Positions 34,436 through 42,232 of a stretch of DNA of 64,000 nucleotides are shown here, in pieces (within the stretch, counting starts at the first letter, position 1; each line of letters starts with the position of its first letter). The stretch comes from Actinomadura latina NBRC 106108. GTDB taxonomy: Bacteria > Actinomycetota > Actinomycetes > Streptosporangiales > Streptosporangiaceae. The stretch lies in contig NZ_BCQS01000003.1 in NCBI RefSeq assembly GCF_001552195.1, forward strand, positions 62,001 to 126,000, read 5' to 3'. The notes under the pieces are model-generated. The model was not told the DNA's origin. It did no database searches and saw only the letters and a list, made by a program, of their open reading frames with translations. Both the position numbers and the translations under genes were made by a program.

Positions 34436-35005
34436 TTAAGGGGTCGCGTGGCGGGTGGTGCGTTGGGTGAGGATGCTGAGGGCCTGTTCGGACCAGCGGA
34501 GGTTCTCGCGTTCGAAGGCCAGGCCGCGCATCAGGGTGAGGTAGGGGCCGATGCGGTCGGCGGTGGCGAGGTGCTCTTCCTCGGTGCGGCCGTCCAGGAG
34601 GCGGGCGCGGAGGCGCTCGAAGCGGGCGATCTTGGATTCGGCCCACGTCATGCGTTCGCGGATGGCGTTCATGACCGCCTGGGGGTCGCCGGCGTCCACC
34701 GCCTGCACCTGGACCATCAGTTCCTCGCGGATCGCTCCGGGGCGCGGCGGGGTGGCGGTGAAGTCGTGGAGGGCGCGGCGGCCGGCGCGCGTCAGGGAGA
34801 AGAGGCGCTTGTTGGGGCGGCGTTCCTGCTGGACGACGCGTGCCCGGATCAGGCCCTCGACCTCCATCTTGTCCAGTTCCCGGTAGAGCTGCTGCGGGGT
34901 GGCCATCCAGAAGTTGGCGACCCCGGCGTCGAAGCTCTTCGCCAGGTCGTATCCCGAGGCCTCGCCCTCCAGGAGCGTGGCCAGGACCGCGTTGCGCAAC
35001 GACAT
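34436..35005 (-). CDS. PadR family transcriptional regulator
   Basis: A 189-residue PadR protein: winged helix at 1-85 (SLRNAVLATLLEGEASGYDL, ATPQQLYRELDKMEVEGLI), then the C-terminal helical Vir_act_alpha-type domain (AIRERMTWAESKIARFERLR). ATG 35005 has CGGGGGC upstream; ATG 35032 is an alternative. Divergent from a small SnoaL-like gene with a dyad between them, a usual regulator-target arrangement. Converges on dnaB. Confidence 0.87.
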   Translation of the reverse strand: MSLRNAVLATLLEGEASGYDLAKSFDAGVANFWMATPQQLYRELDKMEVEGLIRARVVQQERRPNKRLFSLTRAGRRALHDFTATPPRPGAIREELMVQVQAVDAGDPQAVMNAIRERMTWAESKIARFERLRARLLDGRTEEEHLATADRIGPYLTLMRGLAFERENLRWSEQALSILTQRTTRHATP

Positions 35006-35108
35006 GCCCCCGAGCATAGTCGCTTCGGCCATTAATCAACTTTGTGACCATCCCCATGCTGGGCTGTTCTGGACGAGGTGTCGCTGGCGCGATTAGTGTC
35101 ATTCGCAC

Positions 35109-35120
35109 CTAGTCAACTAG
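35109..35120. promoter_or_regulatory. Candidate PadR operator
   Basis: CTAGTCAACTAG: five-base arms around CA, 23 bases before the SnoaL-like start. A related half (TTAATCAACT) occurs about 75 bases upstream near the padR start, so the divergent promoter may be bracketed by two sites. Confidence 0.45.
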
Positions 35121-35142
35121 TTTCCTATCGGGGGGAGCTCCC

Positions 35143-35550
35143 ATGCATCCGTTCCGGCGGGCCGTGGAGGCCGGCGACGTCGCGGCCCTGGAGGCGCTGT
35201 TCGCGGAGAACGCCGTGTTCACCAGCCCGGTGGCGTTCAAGCCGTACGAGGGGAAGGCCATCACCGCGGCGATCGTGCGGGGCGCGGCGCGGGTGTTCCA
35301 GGACATCCGCTACGTGCGGGAGATCACCGGCGCGGACGGCCGCGACCACGCGCTCATGTTCAAGGCGACGGTGAACGGGCTCCAGGTGCACGGATGCGAC
35401 TTCCTGCACCTCGACGAGGACGGCCTGATCGACGACCTCACCGTCATGGTGCGCCCCCTCTCGGCCGCCAAGGCGCTGGCCGAGGCGATGGGCGCGCAGT
35501 TCGACCGGATCCAGGAGGAGGCGGCGGCGCAGGCGCCGGCGGCGGAGTAG
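35143..35550 (+). CDS. SnoaL/NTF2-like small protein
   Basis: A 135-residue protein of the nuclear transport factor 2-like fold: FRRAVEAGDVAALEALFAEN, then FTSPVAFKPYEGKAITAAIV and a C-terminal strand LDEDGLIDDLTVMVRPL. Such cone-shaped proteins bind or isomerise small polyketide-like or steroid-like molecules, but many have no known activity. ATG 35143 is preceded by GGGGGGAG. Probably controlled by the divergent PadR. Confidence 0.8.
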   Translation: MHPFRRAVEAGDVAALEALFAENAVFTSPVAFKPYEGKAITAAIVRGAARVFQDIRYVREITGADGRDHALMFKATVNGLQVHGCDFLHLDEDGLIDDLTVMVRPLSAAKALAEAMGAQFDRIQEEAAAQAPAAE

Positions 35551-35555
35551 CGGCG

Positions 35556-36065
35556 TTACCGGGCGGGGCGGTCGAAGATCAGTTCGCGGCCGTCCTCCTC
35601 GTCCCATCGCTCGCCGACGCGGGTGAAGCCCTGGCCCGCGATCGTGGCGAGGGACGCCTCGTTGTCGGGGCTGATCGTGGCGCGGACGGTCGTCACGGAT
35701 GGTTCGGCGGCGGCGTACTCCATGAGGGAGATGAGCATCGCGCGGGCGTAGCCCTTGCGGCGGTGGGCCGGGTCGACGGAGTAGCCGACGGTGACCGTGC
35801 CGTTGTCGGGTGCCCCGTGGAATCCGGCATGGCCGACGACGTGGCCTTCGGGTTCCGCGACGGCGACCCGCACGAGCCAGGGGGCATGGGATGGATCACG
35901 GGCGAGCTGGGCCAGGCGGAACCGCCACAGCGACTTCGATTCGCCGGTTGTGAAGTAGCCGGTGAGGGGAACGCCGGTGATCGCGGCGGCACCCGCCAGG
36001 TCCTCGTTCAGTAGCGCGGTCATTGCGGCGGGCGGCAGTTCCACGAGCCGGACGGCAGGCGGCAT
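35556..36065 (-). CDS. GNAT family N-acetyltransferase
   Basis: A 169-residue acetyl-CoA-dependent acetyltransferase of the RimJ-like group: RLVELPPAAMTALLNEDL start, VAEPEGHVVGHAGFHGAPDN, then the acetyl-CoA loop VDPAHRRKGYARAMLISLME and ATISPDNEASLATIAGQGF. Substrate unknown. GGAG seven bases before ATG 36065. Five bases separate its stop from the convergent SnoaL-like gene. Confidence 0.85.
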   Translation of the reverse strand: MPPAVRLVELPPAAMTALLNEDLAGAAAITGVPLTGYFTTGESKSLWRFRLAQLARDPSHAPWLVRVAVAEPEGHVVGHAGFHGAPDNGTVTVGYSVDPAHRRKGYARAMLISLMEYAAAEPSVTTVRATISPDNEASLATIAGQGFTRVGERWDEEDGRELIFDRPAR

Positions 36066-36126
36066 AAGCGGCTCCTTCGGAAGAAAGAGCCGACTCTAGG
36101 GCCGGACGTTCCGCGGCTGCGACCGG

Positions 36127-36576
36127 TTATCGGGCGTGGTGGTCGGCGAGGCGGGTCAGCAGGGCGGTCAGCTGTTCGCGTTCGGCCGGTGCGAGCGGCG
36201 CGAGGAGTTCGTCCTGGATGCCGGCCAGGACCTCGTCCAGCTCCTGGAGGTGGCGGGTGCCGTCCGCGGTGAGCGTGATGATGTTGCGGCGCCGGTCGGA
36301 CGGGTCGGGGGAGCGCTCGACCAGCCCCTTCGCGGCGAGTTCGTTGAGTGCGGCGACGACGTCGCTGCGGTCGATTCCGGTGGTGCGGCCGAGCGCGGCC
36401 TGGCTGGCCTGGCCGTACTCGTCGAGGGCGGCGAGCAGCCGGTAGTGGTATCCGCGGGCGCCCGCGGCCGCGAAGCCGGCGCCCACCAGGCGGTGGCTGT
36501 GCGCCGAGACGAGGTTGATCAGCCAGCTCGGGGCATGCCGGAGGCGCGCGGGCGTCCGGGCGTCGGCCGTCAACAT
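36127..36576 (-). CDS. MarR family transcriptional regulator
   Basis: A 149-residue MarR protein with the winged helix in the middle (QAALGRTTGIDRSDVVAALN, KGLVERSPDPSDRRRNIITL) and dimerisation helices at both ends. ATG 36576 lies next to two perfect palindromes in the divergent promoter, so it likely represses itself and the SnoaL-like gene opposite. The ligand is unknown. Confidence 0.88.
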   Translation of the reverse strand: MLTADARTPARLRHAPSWLINLVSAHSHRLVGAGFAAAGARGYHYRLLAALDEYGQASQAALGRTTGIDRSDVVAALNELAAKGLVERSPDPSDRRRNIITLTADGTRHLQELDEVLAGIQDELLAPLAPAEREQLTALLTRLADHHAR

Positions 36577-36595
36577 GCCGTCCAGTCTAGAGGTT

Positions 36596-36636
36596 GTTGG
36601 CTCTGCCAACGATGAACTATTGTTGGTCGTACCAAC
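36596..36636. promoter_or_regulatory. Twin MarR operators
   Basis: Two perfect dyads of the form GTTGGY-NNN-RCCAAC: 36596-36610 and 36622-36636, with centres 26 bases apart (about 2.5 helical turns). They occupy the whole divergent promoter between marR and the SnoaL-like gene. Confidence 0.8.
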
Positions 36637-36649
36637 GATAGGAGTGGTC

Positions 36650-37033
36650 ATGGAGGACCGGCAGGAGCTGTCCACACTGGTCAGCCGCCTCGGACGGTGG
36701 CTCGACGACAAGAGTCCGGGCGACGGGCGCGCGCTGTTCACCGAGGACGCGGAGGCGCACACACCCGGCGGCGTCTCGAAGGGCGTCGACGCCCTCGTCG
36801 AGCAGGCGCGCCGCAACCACACGGTGCCGACCCAGCACTTCATCACCGACCCGCTCATCGACGTGGCCGGTGACAAGGCCGCGATCAGCGCGAACCTCCT
36901 CGTCGTGTTCGCGCACGAGGGCGGGCCGCGCCTGCTGGGCGAGCGCTACGAACTCGAGGCCGCCCGGACGGCGGGCGGCTGGCGCCTCTCGCGGGTCCGG
37001 GCCCGTCCGATCTGGGAGGTCGCGAACGCCTGA
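36650..37033 (+). CDS. SnoaL/NTF2-like small protein, MarR-linked
   Basis: A 127-residue NTF2-fold protein (LVSRLGRWLDDKSPGDGRAL, TEDAEAHTPGGVSKGVDALV, then IDVAGDKAAISANLLVVFAH and WRLSRVRARPIWE). ATG 36650 has AGGAG six bases upstream. Divergent from marR across twin operators, so expression is expected to respond to the MarR ligand. Enzyme or binding role is unknown. Confidence 0.78.
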   Translation: MEDRQELSTLVSRLGRWLDDKSPGDGRALFTEDAEAHTPGGVSKGVDALVEQARRNHTVPTQHFITDPLIDVAGDKAAISANLLVVFAHEGGPRLLGERYELEAARTAGGWRLSRVRARPIWEVANA

Positions 37034-37190
37034 GATCACCCCTTTCCTGATGGATGTCACGCAGGCCGGCCTTGCCCAGCGTCCGCACCGCACGCGGTAC
37101 GAGTTGCCCGGCGTCGGCTGGCGGGTGCGGGAGGCGCTCCTCTGAGCCGGACGGGCTGACGCTTCGGCGTGCGTGCGTTCTTCCGCGGCG

Positions 37191-37988
37191 TTAAGGGGAA
37201 GTGAGGTCGTCTGAGAGCGCGCGCAGGCGGGCTCGGGCTTCGGGGTCGTACGCCTGGTCGTCGGCGCGCGCTTCCCGGAGTCCGTCGAAGAAGCGGCCGG
37301 AGACGTCGTCCAATGCCGGATCGGTGACGAGGCGATGCGTCGCCTCCACGCCCTCTTCGAGCGTGCTGACCGGCGACGGGACCATCTTGGTCGGCATGAA
37401 CGTGGCCGGGTGCAGGGCGTTCGCGGTGACGCCCGTCCCGGCCAGTTCGCCGGCGAGGTCGATCGTGAACAGGACCTGGGCGAGCTTGCTCTGGCAGTAC
37501 GCGCCGAAACCGCGGTAGCGCCGCTTGAGCATCACGTCGCCGAAGTCGATCGCCTGCTGGCCGAGGCTGCTGACGTTGACGATCCGGGCCGGCGCCGATG
37601 AGATCAGGGTCGGCAGCAGCAACCGTGTCAGCAAATATCCGGACAGGTAGTTCACGGCGAACGTCAGCTCGTGGCCGTCCGCGCTCGGCTGCCACGACTC
37701 CGGTCCGGCGATGCCCGCGTTGTTGACCAGCACGTCCAGGCGCGGGTGGTCGGCGCGGACGGCCTCGGCGAGCGCGCGGGTCTCGGCCAGTGACGACAGG
37801 TCGGCCCGGTACCAGGACGACCTGCCGCCGATCTCCCGGAGGGTCGCCTTGCCGCGCTGGTCGTCCCGTCCGTGGACGAGCACGGTCGCGCCTTCGGCGG
37901 CCAACTGCGCGGCCAGGGCGCGACCGAGGCCGTCGGTCGAGCCCGTGATGAGAATGGTCTGCTGATCGATGGGACGCATGTTCTCCAT
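37191..37988 (-). CDS. Short-chain dehydrogenase/reductase
   Basis: A 265-residue SDR: cofactor motif TGSTDGLGRA, NNAG, catalytic serine in NVSS and YCQSK (Tyr-x3-Lys). The sequence after the cofactor motif (VLVHGRDDQRGKA) has an Arg typical of NADP preference, which is inference. Resembles retinol-dehydrogenase-like actinomycete SDRs with HPATFMPTKMV. It lies 30 bases downstream of the alpha/beta hydrolase on the same strand, probably one operon under the divergent HTH regulator. Confidence 0.87.
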   Translation of the reverse strand: MENMRPIDQQTILITGSTDGLGRALAAQLAAEGATVLVHGRDDQRGKATLREIGGRSSWYRADLSSLAETRALAEAVRADHPRLDVLVNNAGIAGPESWQPSADGHELTFAVNYLSGYLLTRLLLPTLISSAPARIVNVSSLGQQAIDFGDVMLKRRYRGFGAYCQSKLAQVLFTIDLAGELAGTGVTANALHPATFMPTKMVPSPVSTLEEGVEATHRLVTDPALDDVSGRFFDGLREARADDQAYDPEARARLRALSDDLTSP

Positions 37989-38018
37989 GGTGCGCGGCGC
38001 GCGCGCACACTGACAGGG

Positions 38019-38795
38019 CTAGGGGCGGTCGAAGAAGTCCTGGACGAGATCCACGAACTCGTCCGTCCGTTCCATCATCACGACGTGCCCGCTGTCGAGT
38101 TCGACGTACTCGCTGCCGGGGATGCCCGCGGCGAACTCCCGGTGGTTCTGGACCGGGACCGTCCGGTCCTGCGTGCAGCCGACCACCAGCGTCGGCGCCT
38201 CGATCTTCGGGAGCAGCCCCCTGATGTCGAGCCCCGGGAGGAGGCCGAGCTGGCGCAGCCGGCCGTCCGTGGGGCGCATGAAGCCGTGGAGCTGCTCGAC
38301 CATCTCGGGCCCGATCTTGTTCAGGAAAGGGGGACTGTAGGCGGCGAGGGTCCCGAGCCGTCCGAAACCCTCGGGACTGCCGGTGAGGCTGAGCCACGCA
38401 CCGACCAGTTGCCGGACGTACTCGTCGCCGCCGTGCGCGAGGCCCGCGACCGGGATCAGGCGGCGGACGAGGTCGGGACGCAGCGCGGCCGCCGCGGCGG
38501 CCGTCGGCGCGCCCATCGAGAAGCCGACGAGGTCCGCCGGCGCGGCGCCGGTGTCCTCGATCACGGCGATGACCTGGGCGGCGAGCGCCTCGATGGTCAG
38601 CGGCGACCCGTCGTCCTCGGCGGCGTCGGAGCCGGCCAGGTCGGGCAGGACCACGGTGTGGCGGCCGGTGAACCGGTCGACGAGCGGGTCCCACATGCCC
38701 GAGCCGGGGCCCACGCCGTGGACGAGGACGAGGGCGGGCCCGGAGCCCTCCGTCCGGTAGGTGATACGTGCGTTTCCAACGGTCAGGTTCGTCAT
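38019..38795 (-). CDS. Alpha/beta hydrolase
   Basis: A 258-residue alpha/beta hydrolase: oxyanion loop LVLVHGVGPGSGMWDPLV, nucleophile elbow GFSMGAPT, late acid in VVGCTQDRTVPVQ and histidine in LDSGHVVMMERTDEF. ATG 38795. First gene of a likely two-gene unit with the SDR. Substrate unknown. Confidence 0.87.
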   Translation of the reverse strand: MTNLTVGNARITYRTEGSGPALVLVHGVGPGSGMWDPLVDRFTGRHTVVLPDLAGSDAAEDDGSPLTIEALAAQVIAVIEDTGAAPADLVGFSMGAPTAAAAAALRPDLVRRLIPVAGLAHGGDEYVRQLVGAWLSLTGSPEGFGRLGTLAAYSPPFLNKIGPEMVEQLHGFMRPTDGRLRQLGLLPGLDIRGLLPKIEAPTLVVGCTQDRTVPVQNHREFAAGIPGSEYVELDSGHVVMMERTDEFVDLVQDFFDRP

Positions 38796-38843
38796 GCCCT
38801 CGACGCTGCCAGCGCGCGGCGGGGCTGAGGAGCGGACCGCTCT

Positions 38844-38866
38844 GGCTAGGACGAACGGTCCTAGCC
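38844..38866. promoter_or_regulatory. Palindromic operator between hydrolase and HTH regulator
   Basis: Perfect nine-base arms GGCTAGGAC (38844-38852) and GTCCTAGCC (38858-38866) around GAACG. It lies about 32 bases before the regulator start and 49 bases before the hydrolase start, an ideal site for control of both. Confidence 0.75.
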
Positions 38867-38898
38867 TCAAGTGCGTCCCGAGCGCGGATCATTGAGGC

Positions 38899-39753
38899 AT
38901 GGGCATGAACCGCCGCGACCTCGCCGACTTCCTCCGCCGCTCACGGGAGCGGCTGCGCCCGCAGGACGTCGGCCTGGCGGCGGGGCCGAGGCGGCGCACG
39001 CCGGGGCTGCGCCGCGAGGAGGTGTCGCAGCTCGCGGGCATGTCCGCCGACTACTACATGCGGCTCGAACAGGCCCGGAGTCCGCAGCCGTCCGCCCAGT
39101 TGCTGGGCGCGCTCGCCCGCGCGCTGCGGCTCACCGAGGACGAACGCGACCATTTGTACGTCCTCGCCGGGCACCGCCCGCCCGCCGGGCCCTTCGCCGG
39201 CGAGCACGTCCGGCCCGGCCTGCTCCACCTCCTGGACCGGCTGGACGAGACGCCCGCGCAGATCATCGGCGATCTCGGTGACCTGCTCGCGCAGAACGCC
39301 ATGGCCGAATCCCTTTTCGGCTGCGTCTGCACTGTGGACGGGCCTGACCGCAACATCGTCTGGCGGTGGTTCACCGACCCGTTCGTCCGGCAGGCCTACC
39401 CGCCGGAGGAGCACGACCACTACAGCCGCATGCACGTCGCCGACCTGCGCGCCGCCGCCGCCCGCCGCGGCGACGACGAGCGGGCGCGGGCGCTCGTCCG
39501 GCGGCTCCGGGAGGCTTCCGATGAGTTCGCCCGGCTGTGGGAACTGCATGAGGTCGCCGTCCGCCGCACCGGCCGGATGAGGGTGCTGCACCCCGAGGTC
39601 GGGCCGATCGAGTTCGACGCGGAGGTCCTGCTCACCCCGGCCGAGGACCAGCGGCTCGTCGTGTTCACCCCGCCGCCCGGCACCGCGACGCCCGACGCCC
39701 TCGCCCTCCTCCGCGTCATCGGCCACGAAACCGCCCACCGCAGCCACACCTGA
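38899..39753 (+). CDS. HTH transcriptional regulator, MmyB-type
   Basis: A 284-residue protein. The XRE helix-turn-helix is at residues 5-75 (LADFLRRSRERLRPQDVG, TPGLRREEVSQLAGMSADYY), followed by the MmyB-like ligand-binding PAS-type domain (QIIGDLGDLLAQNAMAESLF, then WRWFTDPFVRQAYP). The family often controls an adjacent divergent oxidoreductase or hydrolase, matching this layout. Start ATG 38899, or 38905. A second member of the family is at 41281-42138. Confidence 0.88.
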   Translation: MGMNRRDLADFLRRSRERLRPQDVGLAAGPRRRTPGLRREEVSQLAGMSADYYMRLEQARSPQPSAQLLGALARALRLTEDERDHLYVLAGHRPPAGPFAGEHVRPGLLHLLDRLDETPAQIIGDLGDLLAQNAMAESLFGCVCTVDGPDRNIVWRWFTDPFVRQAYPPEEHDHYSRMHVADLRAAAARRGDDERARALVRRLREASDEFARLWELHEVAVRRTGRMRVLHPEVGPIEFDAEVLLTPAEDQRLVVFTPPPGTATPDALALLRVIGHETAHRSHT

Positions 39754-39769
39754 CACGCAGGCGCCGTCA

Positions 39770-40897
39770 TCACGACGAAATGCGGCGCAGCCGCCAGAGG
39801 GACGTGGTTTCCGCGGCGCGGGCCGCGTGGAGGGGGTCGTCGGGGTCGGCGGCGCGCGGGTGGGCGGGCTTCGTGTCGAGCCTGCCGGCAACCCGCAGGC
39901 CGGACGATTCGAACAGCGCGTGGAGTTCGTCGCGGGTGCGCAGGCCGAGGTGCTCGGCCAGGTCGGACAGGATCAGCCAGCCTTCGCCGTCCGGTTCCAG
40001 ACGGTCGGCGAGGCCGGCGAGGAACCCGCGGAGCATCCGTCCGCCCGGGTCGTAGACGGCGCGTTCGAGGGGTGAGGTGGGCTTGGCGGGCACCCATGGC
40101 GGGTTGCACACGATGAGCCCGGCTCGTCCGTCCGGGAACAGGTCGGCTTGGACGATCTCGACCTCCACTTCGAGCCGCTCGAAGTTCTCCTTGGCGCAGG
40201 CAAGCGCGCGCGGGTCGAGGTCGGTGGCGACGACGCGTTCCACACCGCGACGGGCCAGAACCGCCGCGAGGACGCCCGTACCGGTTCCGATGTCGAACGC
40301 CGTCGCCGCCGGTGGAAGCGGCGCCTCACCGACCAGGTCCACGTACTCCCCTCTGACCGGCGAGAAGACTCCGTAATGGGGATGTATCCGGTCGCCGCCC
40401 AACGCGGGGATCGGGACGCCCTTCACACGCCATTCATACGCCCCGATCAACCCGAGCAACTCGCGCAATGAAGTGACGTAGGGCTGGTCGTCCGGCCCAT
40501 AGGCCTCCGTACAGGCGTCCTGGACGGAAGGTGCGCGACGCAGCGGAATCACATGTCCCGGGTCGAACGGTATGAGCAGCATGCCCAGCGTCCGCGCGCG
40601 CTGGGCTCGTGCTTGACGGTGAAGGTGGAAAGCCTGCACCTGGGACGGCTCCGGCTGGGGTTTGCGGCGGCGCGGTGGGCGGTCGATTCGCCGTGCCATC
40701 GCCTGGAGGAGCTGCCGCGCGTTCTGGAAGTCGCCGCGCCACAGCAGCGCGGTGCCCTCGCAGGCCAGCCGGTAGGCGTCGTCGGCGCGGGTCTCGTCGT
40801 CCGCGACCACGATGCGCCGGGGCGGTGGGGCGCCGTTCTCCGACCGCCAGCGGACGCGATGGTCCCGGCCGTCCTCCCGCCAGGAGATCTCGTCCAC
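39770..40897 (-). CDS. Class I SAM-dependent methyltransferase (HemK/RsmC-like)
   Basis: A 375-residue protein with an N-terminal region of unknown role (about 1-190) and a Rossmann methyltransferase domain: AFDIGTGTGVLAAVLA (SAM motif I), VVATDLDPRALACA, and the NPPW tetrad in IVCNPPWVPAKP. NPPY/W is found in enzymes methylating amide or exocyclic amino nitrogens of protein glutamine, RNA or DNA. GTG 40897 has no clear ribosome site, so the start is uncertain. Target unknown. Confidence 0.82.
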   Translation of the reverse strand: MDEISWREDGRDHRVRWRSENGAPPPRRIVVADDETRADDAYRLACEGTALLWRGDFQNARQLLQAMARRIDRPPRRRKPQPEPSQVQAFHLHRQARAQRARTLGMLLIPFDPGHVIPLRRAPSVQDACTEAYGPDDQPYVTSLRELLGLIGAYEWRVKGVPIPALGGDRIHPHYGVFSPVRGEYVDLVGEAPLPPAATAFDIGTGTGVLAAVLARRGVERVVATDLDPRALACAKENFERLEVEVEIVQADLFPDGRAGLIVCNPPWVPAKPTSPLERAVYDPGGRMLRGFLAGLADRLEPDGEGWLILSDLAEHLGLRTRDELHALFESSGLRVAGRLDTKPAHPRAADPDDPLHAARAAETTSLWRLRRISS

Positions 40898-40915
40898 AGC
40901 AGGTACGGTATCGGG

Positions 40916-41284
40916 GTGCGTCTACCTGGGCCATTGCATGCGCTGAACGAAGGACTCGCCTTCCTTCTGGAGGTCGCGGCCATCGTCGCTCTGGCGTGGT
41001 GGGGATTCACGACCGGCGGCAACGTGTTCCTCAACATCGTCCTGGGCGTCGGGACGCCGGTGGCCGCGATGGTCCTGTGGGGCCTGTTCGCCGCTCCACG
41101 GGCCCGATTCAAGGTCGCGCTGCCGCTCGTCCTCTCGGTGAAGGCCGTGGTGTTCGGCGCCGGCGGGCTGGCGTTCTATGGCGTGGGCCATGCAACGGTG
41201 GCGATCGTGTTCGCCGTGATAGTCGTCCTCAACACCACCCTGGCCACGCTGGACCGCGAAGCCCACTTTCACGCGGCGCGCTAG
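40916..41284 (+). CDS. YrdB-like (DUF2568) small membrane protein
   Basis: A 122-residue protein with four hydrophobic helices: LNEGLAFLLEVAAIVALAWW, GGNVFLNIVLGVGTPVAAMV, then FAAPRARFKVALPLVLSVK and the C-terminal VAIVFAVIVVLNTTLATL. The PRAR loop is typical of YrdB/DUF2568. GTG 40916 lacks a ribosome site and may be leaderless. Its end overlaps the convergent regulator gene by four bases. Function unknown. Confidence 0.75.
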   Translation: MRLPGPLHALNEGLAFLLEVAAIVALAWWGFTTGGNVFLNIVLGVGTPVAAMVLWGLFAAPRARFKVALPLVLSVKAVVFGAGGLAFYGVGHATVAIVFAVIVVLNTTLATLDREAHFHAAR

Positions 41285-42138
41285 GCCAGGTCGGCGCTGG
41301 AAAGACAGGTGGACGTCTCCGCCAGTTTCCGTAGCGCCGCTTCCGAACGCGAGCCCGGTTCTGCCGCGTACAGCATCAGGCGACTCAGGTCGGGGTCGCC
41401 GGGCAGGTGCAGGGTCTCGAACGGCAGGACGAGCCGTCCCACGTCAGGGTGCTCGATGCGGGCCTCGCCGTGCGTCAGGTCCGATACGTGGTGCGCCGAC
41501 CACATCCGGTGGAAATCCGGGCTCCGTTCCCGCAGGCACTCGATGATCGCGCGCAGCTCCGGGTCGTCCGGGTCCTGGCCGGACCGGAAGCGCAGGTAGG
41601 CGGCGTTGCGCCGGGCCACCGCCGCCCAGTTGCCGCCCAGCCGGGCCTTGTAGCCGGCGTTCAGATGGATCTGGTGCGACCAGGTCCGCTCCTCCGCCGG
41701 AACGTTCGCGAGGTCGACGAACACGGCGGCGGTGAGCCGGTTCCAGGCGACGACGTTCGTGTAGTGGCCGACGACGTACGCGGGCGCGTGCGTGATCGAG
41801 TCGAGCAGGTGCTGGAGCGGGGCCCGCAGGCGCGGCGGTTCGGCGCCGGGCGCGCGGCGCGGCGGATGCGCGAGACGGTGCAGGTGGGCGCGCTCGTCGC
41901 CGTCCAGCCGCAGCGCCCGCGAGACCGCGTCCAGGACCTCCGCGGACACGCCGCCGGCCGTCCCCTGCTCGAGCCGGATGTAGTAGGCGACGCTGACGCC
42001 GGCGAGCTGCGCCAGCTCCTCGCGCCGCAGCCCGGGGACGCGCCGCCGCGTCCCGTATGCGGGGACCCCGGCGTCCTCGGGCCGCAACCGTGCCCGCCGC
42101 GATTTCAGGAACTCGCCGAGCTCGGTGTTGCGCGCCAT
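41281..42138 (-). CDS. HTH transcriptional regulator, MmyB-type
   Basis: A 285-residue protein with the XRE helix-turn-helix in residues 7-80 (GEFLKSRRARLRPEDAG, VPGLRREELAQLAGVSVAYY) and the MmyB-type ligand domain (VVGHYTNVVAWNRLTAAVF, then TWSHQIHLNAGY). Paralogue of the regulator at 38899. Divergent from an MFS efflux pump 95 bases away, which it probably controls. No clean dyad was seen in that gap. Confidence 0.88.
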   Translation of the reverse strand: MARNTELGEFLKSRRARLRPEDAGVPAYGTRRRVPGLRREELAQLAGVSVAYYIRLEQGTAGGVSAEVLDAVSRALRLDGDERAHLHRLAHPPRRAPGAEPPRLRAPLQHLLDSITHAPAYVVGHYTNVVAWNRLTAAVFVDLANVPAEERTWSHQIHLNAGYKARLGGNWAAVARRNAAYLRFRSGQDPDDPELRAIIECLRERSPDFHRMWSAHHVSDLTHGEARIEHPDVGRLVLPFETLHLPGDPDLSRLMLYAAEPGSRSEAALRKLAETSTCLSSADLA

Positions 42139-42232
42139 GCCGCCGAGGCTATCCGGCGGGTTCTCGGCGCTGAGCCTGCTACTCGCAGTGGTACGAACGA
42201 GCGGGGGCTGGGTAGGCGCGCGCTAGGCAGCG

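Noticed and set aside
36870..37145. Short frame ending in RPHRTRYELPGVGWRVREALL
   Set aside because: It starts within the SnoaL-like gene; the part beyond that gene (37050-37145) has an ATG but no ribosome site and no recognised family, so it may be a remnant but is not supportable as a gene.
40553..40915. Longer N-terminus for the YrdB-like protein
   Set aside because: The extension is antisense to the methyltransferase gene and not membrane-like; the helices begin just after GTG 40916.
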